A stretch of 64,000 bases of DNA, from the NCBI GenBank assembly GCA_022605955.1, contig JAKCOZ010000003.1, positions 44,046,761 through 44,110,760 of the forward strand, in the 5' to 3' direction. Shown here piece after piece: positions 38,701-51,487 of the stretch; position 1 is the first letter of the stretch, and every line of letters begins with the position of its first letter. The position numbers were made by a program, and so were the translations under genes. The stretch is from Rallus limicola. Taxonomy: Eukaryota > Chordata > Aves > Gruiformes > Rallidae. Below the pieces are notes generated by a model that saw only the letters and a list, made by a program, of their open reading frames with translations, had not been told where the DNA came from and made no database searches.

Positions 38701-41543
38701 GTGGCTGCCTCTTCCCGTAATACAACTCATCCACCCTTAATGCGTTTGCTCTTGTTGAAGTATATCCAGGAATAGCTTCCAGATGCTGTCATAGATGTCC
38801 ATTTCATTATTTCTGGTGAAGGGATTTCACTTAAACGTAGCTCCACCAAGAACAGCAGGAGCCTATGCCTGCTCTACATCTGCTCATCTAGTTCATCTCT
38901 ACAATCTCCTTGGCCAGCAGCACAGTTTAAAAAAAGTCATTTTTTTTCCCCAGTCATGACAAATTTTTGGAAATGATTGGATATGTTTCTGGACACCCAA
39001 ACTTCATGGTTTCTTAGCAGGGTTGGATTCTAAAAGCGGTACAACCTTTCCAATAAAATAACTCAGAGAAGTAGCTAAGCTTGTTCTTCACATCAGAGCT
39101 CTTGAGGTTCCAAAGAGGTAAATGTTTACTTATCCAGGGGGCTTTGATAAGGGATGTGAGTAGGATAGGAGAGAACCTTCAAGTCATAAAGAACAAGAAT
39201 TAGTAGATGTCCAGCCCAAAAAATGAAGTTAGGCATATAACTATTGCTCTGTTCACCTGGCCATCACTGCATTAACTATGTCACTCTTGTCATTATTGTA
39301 GTCTAAAGATCAGGGCACCAAAGGAAGTAGGATCCAAGGGGGGTAGAGAAATATGCCAGCTTGGTCTTGTAGGTCAAGAACCAGGGAAAATGCAAAAAGG
39401 TCTGTCAGGTGAGTGAAAGTCAGCTTGGTTCAATAGGAGGTGAAGAAAAGGACTGTGAGCTGAGCATGGAGAGCTGTGTGACATGACAAGAAGATCCTCT
39501 TTGTATTGAAGTCTAGTCACAGAGCACAAAGGGGAAAGTACCCAGCTGCAGTGAAAGCCAGGACTGGACAAGATATGGAGAAGATCTGGGGCTGCAAGAG
39601 CAGATGCAGAGACAGTCCAGCATTTGAGGAGTGAGGGCTGGGGATGAAGTGCAGGGGGAAGGGGCCCTTTGCTGTGGGGCATGGGGTGGTAGAAGAGGGA
39701 GTGCCTGGTGAAAGGTCCCACACAAAGAGCTGGTAGGGGTAGATTGATCCTGGAAGGCCAAAGGGCCTGAAAGCAGTTTGAGCACAGGCTGTGACTGTCA
39801 GCTCAGAGAGGGCATAGTTTCTGTGAGTCAGTCCTGCTGCCCGCAAGAAAGGGTGGTCTGTTACAGACCAGCTACTCTGGTTTCACTTAAGATCGTATAA
39901 ATCTTTTGGGCTTGACTTTAATGAGCAGGAGGAGGATGTTTCAGCAATGGCTTCTGTAAGTAGGAAGGAGTTCTGTTCTCTCTGGCTTATGCGGCTGGTT
40001 TCAGCACAGAGAGGGCATGATCACCAAGTGCTTTGTGTGCAGTTGCACATTGGGTACTTGCAGCAGTCTTCCAGCATGGGGGACCATAAAACTCCTATGG
40101 TCCTGTAGCCCAGAAATGGTGGTATCCAGTCTGAGTGGGTGCTTGGCTGTTTCTTGGTGGTGGCTCTCTTCTCCATGCAGCCTCAAGGGTGATGGGAAAT
40201 TTCTGGGGGATTCCATTATCAGCCTCCTGCAGACCTGGCTGCACTCTGCTTTGCAGTAGTGGTTTATGGCTTCATTTATCAGGGAAAAATCACTGAAGGT
40301 TTGTCATGGGTAGGGGAGGGCCTTGAACTGCAGCAATGGTCTTTATATCACCCATTTCCTTTTTTTCTTTTCATTCTGTACTTCCATGCTACCTTGGTTT
40401 GGCATCTCTGTCTCCAAAGGCCAATACAGGTTCAATGCAGGCCAGCACCCCTTGATGTAGATGCCCCAGGATTTACATGAGGATTCCTCATTTTTAACAG
40501 ATGATTTGTCATTCTCTGTGATGAATGGATGTTTTCCTATCCTTCTGCACTCCAAGGGTTTTTGCATTTCCCCTAGGCTTGTTTACTTTTAATAGATAAT
40601 TGTACCTCTAGGTATTCAAGGGTCTCTGATTCTGGTTTTGAGCATGGTGAAATGTAGTCTCAGTGGGATAGTGTGGTCTGGGGTCCCTTATGGCTACGTT
40701 TTATGTAACTTTGTAGTGGTTTTGAATTGTTCCATTTTAGTTTACACTCATTCTTCCCTTATACTGTGAGGAAAGGTGATTGGAAGTTCCCATTTTTTTC
40801 CTTCTACACCATTAATTTTTGTATACAGACACACAGAGGTATATAAAAATGTAAACATAGATTTATTGTGTCTGCCCTTAGTTGAGTCATTTCTGTGGCA
40901 GTCATATTCTTTCCAGTCTCCTCTCATAAGCAGCTTCTTTACTGTAGTTATTGACAGTCTGTGTTTGGTTCAGGTGTCTCGAAAAGGGTGTCTGGGATAG
41001 GACACAGGTTTGGCACTGGATGCATGGTTTATTTCCTTCCAGTATTGGCTAGAGCCACTGTTTGGATCTGGAGGATTTACAGTCTCTGGCAGGGAATGAA
41101 TGTATCTGTTACATCTTCCCTGAAGTGACATTTCCAGATCAGCTGATGTTTTTGGCATGTAGAGAAGGACCCAGAAGACCCACCAGATCCGTGATGCCTG
41201 CTGCGTGCTCCTGGTGAGGGTCTGGTGGTGTCCCAGGAACAGCGGGGAATTCGTGCTCCCCGTCAGTCGAAAGCTGTACCTGCCTGTGGAAAGCAAAACA
41301 CAGGAAGATGTCACTGCGTCTTTCGGTGCTACATGTTCCTCACAGGCTGGGGACCGCTGGAGGCAGTTCAGTGTAGCTGGGGTTGAACTGTCCTTTTAAA
41401 ATCAGCCTTCGGTATGCGTCGCTCTCCTCATAGGCTGTGGCATCCTCTGCTGAAAGCCCCTGAGGCTCTGCTGAGCTTGATGGACAATTCCTTTTCTTTC
41501 TTCCCCTTTGTGCTCTCTCACAAAGAGAAACTGCTTCTCTTCC

Positions 41544-41619
41544 AGGGAGAGGGAGGGAGAGGGAGGGAGAGAAGGAGAGAGGGAGGAAGGGAGGGAGGAA
41601 GGAAGGAAGGAGAGGAGGA
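41544..41619 (+). repeat. 76-bp pure purine (GGA/GAA) tract
   Basis: Every base from 41544 to 41619 is A or G, arranged as GGGA, GGAA and GAGA units with local mirror symmetry. Such tracts can form triplex (H-DNA) and, given several GGG runs, G-quadruplexes. Open frames across it are low complexity and not genes. Confidence 0.93.
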
Positions 41620-44600
41620 TTTTTTTCCTTGGCCTGGGATGTCTGCACCTCCACATTCCATCCCTGTCCTTACCGCCAGGCTGGATTGCTGTTGGTATGG
41701 CAACGCATCCCTGCACTAACCAAACCGTGAAAGGTGAGGGAAAATAATTATTCATCTCCATTTAACTAATGGAAAACAGAATCCCAGAGGTTAAGACTTT
41801 TTAAAGGCATTTAGATATGGATGTGGCCTGATAGTGTTTTGCTTAAGGTATCCACAATACCCGTGTCCCCCAGCAGCCAAGGTACAACCAGCAGGGATCT
41901 GAATCTTTAGGTGGCTTTCAAAAATGTATCTCAGAAAAAAAAAAAAAAAAGAAAAAAAAAAAGACATGGTTTTCAAGAACCATTTTGTATAGTTCGTGAT
42001 TTGCCATCATTACAGTGACTGTCCCATGTGAGCTGACGAAGGTCACATTGCAGGGGTGGGACTGAGCCACATCCCTGGCATTTGAGTTTGAGTATCTTCT
42101 GATACCTTCCTCTTTGATACTTTTTTTATAAATAAAATAAAATCCTGTTTTTTCAGCCCAAGCATTATTTTGTGCTTGAGTGGACAGTTTGGGTGCTTTG
42201 AAAGATCAGTAGCAATTGGGAAATGAAAATTGTCTAAATTTGCAAAGCCATCTGAGAAATGTAGAAACCAATGGAGAACATCGTGCCTCTTCTGAATTTT
42301 TGTCTCCATGCCCAATGGTTTAGGTATGTTTGTATACTTTGAAAAAGAATTTCATATACACGAGCCTGTTGCCTTGACCTGAACTTAAGCAGAGGGGCAT
42401 CTTGAGGCATTGTCACATCTTGGGAATGTGGCCTAGCTTTGCATCATTTATAGAGTATGCATTATTCTGGGCTAATGTGAAAGTAAGCCTTTGATCTCAT
42501 TCCATTGCACCAAGTGAAATAGATGTAACTGTTGAATTCCTTCCTCTTTTATCATTCCTCAGTCAATAATACTACAGCTTATCATTCCTCCATCCCCCTC
42601 CTCCTTTGTGCAGCTTCTGGAGCAGTGTTGCTTTCCTTCTGGTTTTCAATCCTGCTGCATTCCCCACGCTTTCAAGACAGGTTTTGTACAGGAAAAAGGA
42701 AAATACATTTCATAATGCAAACATGCCCTGCTCAGCACTTTCAGTTATCTTATTTATACGCTGCAGTACAGCTTTCTATGACCCAGTGATTATCATTTCC
42801 CAGAGCTATCATCATTTTAAAGCTACCTCTGAATTGTGTTCCAGCAGATGGTACAACCCTATGAGTACTGTGTGAGAGCCTGAAAGGGAGGGGATGGGGC
42901 AAGCTGCACATACACACAAACCAGTCTGTTGCCCAAACAGCCCAGAAACCTCTAACTTGCATTGTTTCTCACAGTGTTCAATTTCAGCATGTGTTGTTGA
43001 GTAGTGTCAGGCTGTTAACCACCTGGGAAATCAAGGTGGTTGTTTTTCTTGTTTTTGGGCCTGTCTACCCAACTGATTTTTAAAATTTATTTATTTTTTC
43101 TGCATAACAACTGAGCTGATTAATTCCAAGATAGAATACCAAATAAGTAAGAGTCATTCATTATATGCAGTATTCTAATAGATTTCAGTGTGATCTAAAC
43201 TTGGACTGAATACTAACCCATTGATTGCTATTCAGTTGTTTAAGCAGCTGTGCTACTAAGCTGAGAAATTGCACTGTGTCATCTTTCCCTTTCTTCCTTC
43301 GATTTCTACCTCCCTTTCTCCACTCTTGAAATGGCTAACCCCTTGTCTATACATTTTCCTTCAGTGGATTGTGTCCTTTGTGACTGCCTACGAAGTATAC
43401 AATGGAAATGGTAGACGGCCAGCTAGAGTCATGAAAGATACGTTATCCTCATGTAATCGTGTGAAATTCCCATGGGTATTTCACCAAGCAGAGGAGGTTG
43501 TTATCATTCTTGTTGAGATGATAATAAAGAGGCATGATTTACTGCTTCAGTTGTTTCAAAGGTGTCATTTGAACCTAGGGGAGTGCAGGCTGTTAAACAG
43601 ACCTGGACAAAGCCTAACAAAATAGTCCGTGCACATCTGTATCTGTAGTCAGGGGCATTTAAAAAATAAAAGAAAAAGTTTGGTTCTTTACAAAATCATG
43701 CACTTTTCTTTGACTCTAAGTAAAGATGTGTGTGCCTACTCACTGTGTAAATTAGGCTCTTTTGAGTCTTGATTCAGTAATGTTCCTAAGCATGTGTACA
43801 CATATTACTAATTTAATGTCTATATGCATTCATATACATGTTAAAACATACACTTAAGCAGTTTCACAGATATCTATGTGCTTTTTCTTTATTAGTGAAC
43901 AAGTCACATTTGCTTTCAAAGTTTATGTCCTCAAAGTGTCTGGTGGAATATGTGGTTATTTAGGTACCTAAACCCAAGTTAGATACCTATCCTTAGGCTA
44001 CTAGGTTTACACCTTCTGGCTTTTACTACTAGTGATAATCTATTCTGACGCTGGTTTCTTGCAAAACGTTGGGTAAAACCCTGCATCATTCACTTATTGC
44101 TACTTATGCCCACAGCCTTTTAACAATTTCACAGGTCCACCTCCTTCCATATACCTTGTAGAACTAGATCTGATGTAATAATATGAGAGGAATCCTCATT
44201 TAAAAAAAAAAGGAAAAAAAAAAACCCCAAGACTTAGTAGTAACAGGCCTTTTATTGCTCTTTGAGGCTTAGATTGTATTGAGGTTGTTATGAATTCTGC
44301 TGACACTTCTGCAAAGAGTTGAAGTGGGGCTGTATTGTGGTGGTGGAAAAAAAATTTCAGATCTCTTTCATATCCACTACTTGGATGCCAAAAATGGTTA
44401 GTGCCAATGGCCATTCTTGCTTTAACATGTTATGGAGAGGAAATAGCTGCAGGGAGAATTAGAGGAGAGGGAAAAATAGGCAGCTGGCTGATGGGTTAAC
44501 TGTGAGATTCCTGCTAGCAGAGAATTTCTTTCTTCTTTCTGTATTGAAGCCCATGGATGATAAAGCTGAAGTTCTACATCATAAATTCCCATTTGGACAT

Positions 44601-46660
44601 TCAGTTTTGAGAACCTACATCCAGCATCCTTATCATTTTGAAGTTAAAGTCACAATCAGTAATGAAATCTGCTTGCTTTTCACACACTGAAATTAGCTTT
44701 GATTCTTTGCCTGAAACATATGTTTAAAAGGCAACATGCACATACTGTGCAGTGACCCTATCAAAGCAATAAATACCATTGAAGTCATTTTCTGAAGCTG
44801 CCTACAGCATTAGTTTATTTTTAATATGGTCCCTCTGAAGGAGTGGTGTAGGAAATACCTATGGGAGCTATTTCAATTGTCTGTCTGGGGTGAAGTCCCT
44901 ACCTTGCCCTGTTGAAGAAGAAAGTAAGAGGGGATACTAATTTCCCTTTGTTGCTGTGAAAGATAATGTTTAATTCATTGGATTTAGTTCCTTTCTAAGT
45001 AAATGGTATTCTGTTTGGATGAGAAAAATGCTTCTTTGATACTTACCATGATTTGAAGCAAGGGATGAGGGAGAAGGCTATTGCAGTAACTGAGAATGGG
45101 GTTTAGTCTATGACAGTTTTCCTGATTCTTTGTGATAGCTGTTTTAGTCTTCTTATTTTGTGTTATTTGTCCTGCAGTGCTACCTGGAGAATTCTCTTGA
45201 CTCCGTAGGTTCCCTTTGCAGAACAAGGAGGATATGGACACGCACACCATGACCAAAGTAAACCCACACTTCCTGGAGAAGAGTGCACTCCCTAAGGAAG
45301 GTGAGGAGCCACAGAGATCAGGGGATTAAGCCAGGGGCAAAGAGGAGTTTGGTAGCAGAGCTGATGAGAGGGTAAGACCATGGGTCAGTTTAACATTCTG
45401 GTACCACCCTTCTTCTCACTTTAGTGCCTTAAAATTGCTGACCCTTCCTTACGTTTTGTCGTGCCAGAGCCACTGCAGGCACAAACAAAGCATGCACCTA
45501 AGTGCATGAATTTTCTCTCCCTTGAATTTCAAGTGACATGAGCACAGTTTAGATTTTACAAATCTGAAAGATCAGTCCACTGGCAAAGGGAACACATTTT
45601 TTGTCACTCATGGTCACAATTAGAATGACAACAAGGCCAGACTCCTCCATCACTGCTCTTTAACACTGTCAGCACCAGCTTTACCAGAATTATCCTGTCT
45701 GAAGCATGAATGGACCTATTCATTTCTCACTTTGCTTGACCTAGGACTCTAGGAACTGTTTAATAGCATATAGGCTGCTTTCTCCTGCAAAGAAATTATT
45801 ATGTTGAAAACTGGACTAAAAAAATGTGCTCTCTTAGGCACGAAAGGTTAATTTTATGTTTGGACACATTTGTAGAGTTGCTGTGTTATGCACTGTGCTT
45901 CTAAATATCACTTCATGCCACATAATGAGTTTGAAATCTGTCTTCTTCCAGGGTTTGTATTTGTGCAGGAAAGAGGGAGAAGCATGCAGGAGAAGTATAT
46001 AGTTCTAGGAATACACTTTGATTCAATTTCTTGCATTTTATTATGGTGAACACAGAAAATACTCAGATCTCATGCTGAAGACACGTTTTCAGAACACGGT
46101 GGTTTTATTTTAAATGAGTCCCCAGAGGAGATGATCTCAGGCAAGGAAATGCATGGAGTCTTTCCAGAGAGATAAGAATAATCATTGCATTTCTACTGCG
46201 CATTTCTGTAACACTGTAAATATTATATAAATCACAAGGCAGATATGATATTCCGTTGCTGACAGTGGAAGTCTGGTCACTGGTGTGGTGAAACAGCAGT
46301 TTGACACAGGAATTTGGTTGCAAGTTAACCAAAAGCCAGCTCATTTTCGTGCCTATAAATGAAGCAGATGCTCATGGGTATCAGGAGTCTTGTAAGCGTA
46401 AGTGAATCTTGCCTTGTAAGTGATTTTCAGGAAACTGTAAAAGGCAGATAAAATCCATCTGAAGTATAAATTTGAGACTAGGCTGTGAACTCCCGTTCAT
46501 GTAGCAGGCCCTTACCCAGCTGAAACCGATATAACCATTTTGAGACAGGTGAAATCATGGGCATCTCTGGGAAAGATATTTAGATGCTTTGCAGTAACTG
46601 GGACCAGCTAGCCAGTTAGATTCAGTATGTAATTATGGTTAGACACTGAGCACCCTGCTT
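41620..46660. other. Unassigned non-coding DNA
   Basis: No gene is supported. A-rich tracts lie at 41935-41963 and 44200-44224. An open frame at 43360-43623 follows a pyrimidine-rich TTTTCCTTCAG, but there is no good donor and no recognisable peptide. Confidence 0.5.
41935..41963. repeat. Poly(A) tract
   Basis: Sixteen A residues, a G, then eleven A residues. It may be a mononucleotide repeat or decayed poly(A) tail; no retroposed sequence is recognisable next to it. Confidence 0.88.
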
Positions 46661-46662
46661 AC

Positions 46663-46844
46663 CAGCAGCTTTCCTTGCAAAGTTGATGGCATCAGCCGTG
46701 CAGAAGAACACTGCTAGCCTGCAGAGGAAGGTCATAATTAGCTTGTCCTCAATGTACAAATGGCCATACAGACTCCTTTCTTTCATTAATTCCTCTGTTA
46801 AGCAGCTATGTTGTTCCATGGCCAGGCATGCTTATCTAGAAAAG
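46663..46844. other. Candidate exon segment open on both strands
   Basis: On the plus strand an acceptor-like TACCAGCAG ends at 46668 and a consensus donor AAG|GTAAGT follows 46844. The 176 bases between are open in one frame (peptide containing MASAVQKNTASLQRKV). On the minus strand an ATG at 46819 in the context GCCATGG, five codons after an in-frame stop, opens a frame through ERSLYGHLYIEDKLIM and FFCTADAINFARKAAG to a good donor, CTG|GTAAGC, at 46663/46662. I recognise neither peptide. At most one orientation can be a real exon, and both may be chance. Confidence 0.25.
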
Positions 46845-49322
46845 GTAAGTTTTGATCTCTCATTGTCTTGTTGCCTAAGCCATCCTGGTCCTGAGGTTCA
46901 CGTGAGTGTTTGGGAAGTTTTAGAAATCGACAGAAGGACCTTAGTCATTAATCATCCATGAAGAGCTGGAAGAAGTTCTGGGCATCACTAGGTAACCAGT
47001 AATCACAACAGAGCTGAGCACTTCTTTGGAAGATTTTTTTGAGTCATCCTGCGGGAATTGCGCAACGATGAGCCAGTGCCTCACACCCAGCAGTTGGTTC
47101 TCCTCTCACCCAACTGCTGGTCCCGCAGTGGTGCAGTGCTCCTTGTGTTTGATGCGCCAACAGACTCACAAAGAACCTGAAACCAGACTGATGGCTGGAT
47201 GAATCTCCTCTTGCTGGGGACAGGAGGATTTTTTTTTGGTACCATTAACAAAAACAGAAATTAGAAAATAGCTTGTTTTAGGAACTGCTGGATATTTCCT
47301 CTGAAAGGCTAACTTTTCTCAATAGTTCACCGATTTTGAAAATGTGTTTTGGACAGTGCTAATGTAGGAAGTGTCCATTCTTCAAGAAATGATCTGTATT
47401 TTTTTAAATTAAAACTAAAGTAAAACTAAGTTAATAGTCTATCTTATAAAGGAAGAGATTTTTAAAAATGAGATTAAAGAATTCAAAGTTATGTAAATGT
47501 GATATAAAATATTTTAAAATAGTTAAATTTTATTAAAAATATAGAAGAAAATGCAGTTAATTGTGAAGCCATCAAAATAAAAGTATCTTCTTTTTTTTTA
47601 AAGACAAACTGCTCCTCATAGATAATTCTCAAGTCCCAGGTGAATTGGGTAGATGATATGAGTCTTTGTTTTGTTTGTTTGCATTGTTGCAACTGGATTT
47701 ATAGGAAGGTCTTTCAGAAGTGGACTTTGTTTTTATGATGGGCTGGAAGGCTTAATACTCTGTTGCAAATTATCTTGAATGCACTATTTATGAAGCTGTT
47801 TGATTTATCATTAAGTAGAGTAGTAGTTACCAAGTCAGTGTTGGTGTTTTCTTTCTTTCTGTACAATTTACTTTATAACATCCTTAATCAGAAATCTGCC
47901 GCTTTCTCCAGGACAAATCCCTTACTGAAAGAGTGTAGTGTCTTAAAGCCAAGTCCCACAGGAATTTCAAAAGCCCAGGAAGTTATCAGCTCATTCCCAG
48001 ACTTGACCAACTGCTCATTCCCTTCCCACTCCTCCTTTCACCATCCCACTGCAGTACACAAAAGCTTTTGGAGATCCTTTGTGCTGTCATTGAGGTATGT
48101 ACAGTTTGAAAAATCTCTTGTCAACAGCCACCCTTTGAGGATGGTTGCTGCTGAAGCCACATGACAAAGACCCATGGGTTCTCTCCTGGCTTCTCAAAGC
48201 AAGCTTCAGTTCCTAGTTGCCCCTCACTGTGTTGCTTATGGAGTGCAATCACTTGTTAGAGGTAAACCTACGCCATAAGCAGATGGGAGGAACCATATCC
48301 CAACAGAATGAGAAAAAAAATGTATCATAGGAAAAGGAAAGGGGGAAAGTCCAAAGAAATCATGCCTAGACCTTCTGGTTTTTTCTTTGTTGGGATTAAA
48401 AGAGTGCTATCTTTAGGAAGACACTCAATGAATCTTGGGCATTTAGCAGCATACATAAAATCAGGTTCCTATTCCCATGGATTTATTTTTGTTTAGAAAA
48501 GGAGTGTTGCAGATTTTTGTCACCCATTCATGGCAAGCATCTAAATGCTGATCTTTTGGGGAAAAAAAATAAAAAGAAGAAGAAATGAAAAAAAAATGAA
48601 TTTCTTGTCAATTTGACCCACCACAGGGTTTTTTTTTTCATTATTGATATATCTGTAATGTTCATCTGCCCTTTCTTCAGCATGTATATTTATATATGTG
48701 CATTTTTTTCACAAACCTGCAGTGCAGTGCAAAGCTAGATTTAAATATTTTCAGACTGACTGTACCTATCATTTGCATTCCACTGACTCATTCAGAGCAA
48801 AGACATCTGAGCAGAAATACAGCAGATAAAAGAGAAACCATTAATCCAGGGAAGATTACTGGCACAGAATCTTTATCCTGTATCCTCCCTGAAATGAGAC
48901 AAAGATCTTACTATGTACATCCCTCTGGCTTAGCTTCAGAAAGTAAGCAATACAGTAGTGTAGACATGGTACTGTTTAAAGGCACATTACATTGGACTGA
49001 AACCTCAGCTCTCTGACAGAGCTTTATTACCACTGAGGTGTTTTTCTTTGGTTGCTTTCTCAGAAGACTCTTCAGCACCCCAAACCTGCTTTTTGGCTCA
49101 TGTAGTGGGTAAGGCAACACATCCCTTATCTACTCTTGAAAAAGACAGCATATGTCTCCTGGAGAATGGAGACTGTTCTGTAGCACATTGGTTATACACA
49201 TATTTTACAGTGTTCTCGCTCATGCTGACACCTCATCTTGATGTGAGCTGTAAATGCCAGTTAGCTTTTAATGAGTCTAATAAGGCTAAAGCTTTCCAGA
49301 TACTGGTGCTTCAGTTCTGGAA

Positions 49323-49342
49323 GGGGGGCGGGGGGGGGGTGG
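49323..49342 (+). repeat. G-rich tract
   Basis: Six G residues, C, ten G residues, then TGG. It is one of the few strong G-runs outside the CpG island and could support G-quadruplex formation. Confidence 0.85.
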
Positions 49343-51455
49343 CCTGAGGATGTTGAGGAGGCTTGCCCTTTTCAGGAGACACTCATTCTAGGTGACTTGG
49401 CATATTAGATTTCAGAGTGCGGCAGGCTTTTATCTCCCCTCACTGCGAATGTGGCAGGCTGCAGTTGCTTTTCCATTCACTGGCTGTTTGTCTCTCTCCC
49501 TCTGTCTCAGTGATATTGATCCTCAGTTAAAAGAGCTGAGATAGATAGAGCTTGGGAACCATCCCTTTATTCTCTGGCAATATGTGGAAAACCCACTTGC
49601 CATATGATTACCATGCAGTCTCCTGGTCATTGCACATCTCCTGCAGGAGCCTTTCCATGCCATAATAATAACAAAATCTCCTGTAACCAGTTAGGGGTTC
49701 CACCTGAAGGAGCCCATGAGGGTTAGATGGCTTTCTGGAGGTAGTTGCATGTGCTTGTGACCTTATCTTGCTATATTTTGTGTTCAGCTATGAAATTAAA
49801 TTGCAGGAAATGATTCAGTTTCAAATCATTCTATTTAGACTGGCAAAAGCCAAAAACCCTCCTGTGAGCTATAACAATGTGGACTGTTATTCCGATGGGA
49901 AATGTAAATACTTAAGCATGTCTGATGAATTGGACCAGGAGTGCAAACTGTTCTGAAGCTTGGATTCTCAGCTTTTATTCCACACAGTTTTGTTCCTCCC
50001 AAGCCTCTTGTTCAGGTGAAAAGTGTTTTCCTTTTTTTGTCTCTGTGTAGGGTGAATGTGTATTAAGACCTCTGGAAAATAGTTAAGCACAACAGGAACC
50101 AAGAACTGGAGGAAGCTTGTTTCTAAACAATCCAGCATCCTCTTCCAGTTAAGAGCAGAAAGACATTTAAGTACATGGGGGAAAAAAAAAAAAACAACAA
50201 AACCCTTGCTGTTATGGAAAGTTAGGCTTACCAAGAGTAAACCATGATCTCTTTGTTGATTTAAACTGACAAAAAGTGAGGTCAGAAACAAATCTTGTTT
50301 CTTCCATAATCCAGAGCCTGAGATCTACAGTTGCTTTTTTTCCCCTCCCCTAGTAATGTTCGTGTTATCTGTTAAAGTTGACTTGATTTCAGGTGTCAAC
50401 CCAGAGCAATAATCTTTCTCAGTACAAACCTCTTATTTATGAAGTATTCTTTGCCTGTTTTAAACTGCGCTTTCTTCTCCTGTACATATCAATTATCTTT
50501 CTTGCTCCTTTTTAGACTCTGTCACCTTGCCAAATATTGAAATGGGAAGGTTTATTTATTGCAAAGGATATGTTAAAAAAAAAAAAAAGAAAAAGAAAAG
50601 GATATGTCTTTCAGTTTGCTCTCTTGCTCTTTATTGTTCCTTAGATTTGAAAGGCAAAAAATGCAGTTCTTGTAATCATGTTAGTTCTTCATGCTTCCTG
50701 CTGGAAGTGGCCCTTTTCTACCTCTCCTCTGGGCATTACCTTCAGGGCCTATGCCTTGTGTGCTCCCTTTGAACCACAGCTGTTTGTTTTGCACTGTGCC
50801 ACATTTGCTTAGAATTTGACCAAATGACATTACGGATGAACGATGGGAGGAACAGCTTGCAAGGGAACTTCAAGTAATCTTAGATCAGCTAGTTGTCAGC
50901 TGCATTGTGTTACTATGCAGCATGCTCATTCCTCTTTTGATGTCTTTGCAGATGTTTTAAGCTTCGCATAAAAAAAAGGGAAGTATTTATACACACACAT
51001 TACCTCACCTGAGATGCAGTCATTGTGCTGTATGGTCTACATACAGTAAAAAATGCTTCTGTGCTCCTCCTACGAACTTAGCATCTAAATGATAAAGACA
51101 GAGAAAGCTTTGGAAGTGAAAGAGGTCCAAGGTCACCTCTGCAGGAAAGCAAGGGAACACATCTCCTGCTCTGCAGTCAGGTGACTGTCTGTCCTGTCTC
51201 TTTTATAGCAGTTTTGATAAGATGACATTTCACAAATCTGAGAAACAGACGCTTCCCATTTCCATACTTGCAGGAAGGGTGTCTTCAAGTAAGGAAGCTT
51301 GATTACAAAGTCTGCTGAATATGTGAGGCAAAGAATGAAATATTGCACTTACCACAGTCCTGATTTTGTACTCTTCCATTATCTAAAGAAAATACCATTG
51401 TTCCAGTCTTTGCAAACAGTGCAATAGAAGATATGTGGAATGGGATCAGGACTTC

Positions 51456-51487
51456 TGTGTGTTTGTGTGTGTGTGTGTCTGTGTATA
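51456..51487. repeat. (TG)n microsatellite
   Basis: A TG dinucleotide repeat with two interruptions (a TTT and a TCT), ending in GTGTATA. Likely length-polymorphic. Confidence 0.9.

Larger units (their letters stand above)
23376..41543. other. Long unassigned stretch, probably intron or intergenic
   Basis: Apart from two weak exon candidates listed separately (25189 and 29702) I see no genes and no CR1. Open frames are short and unsupported. AT-rich blocks occur at about 33180-33550 and 36090-36145 (TATA/CATA-rich). Poly(T) of about 13 occurs near 33957. The sequence looks unique rather than repetitive. Confidence 0.5.

Noticed and set aside
41340..41761. Open frames of 60 to 119 codons near the purine tract
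   Set aside because: They arise from the GGA/GAA simple repeat, which has no stops in several frames, and contain low-complexity Glu/Arg or Ser/Leu/Pro runs.
43360..43623. Open frame after a good acceptor-like TTCCTTCAG
   Set aside because: No convincing donor, and the peptide is not recognised; it is likely chance.
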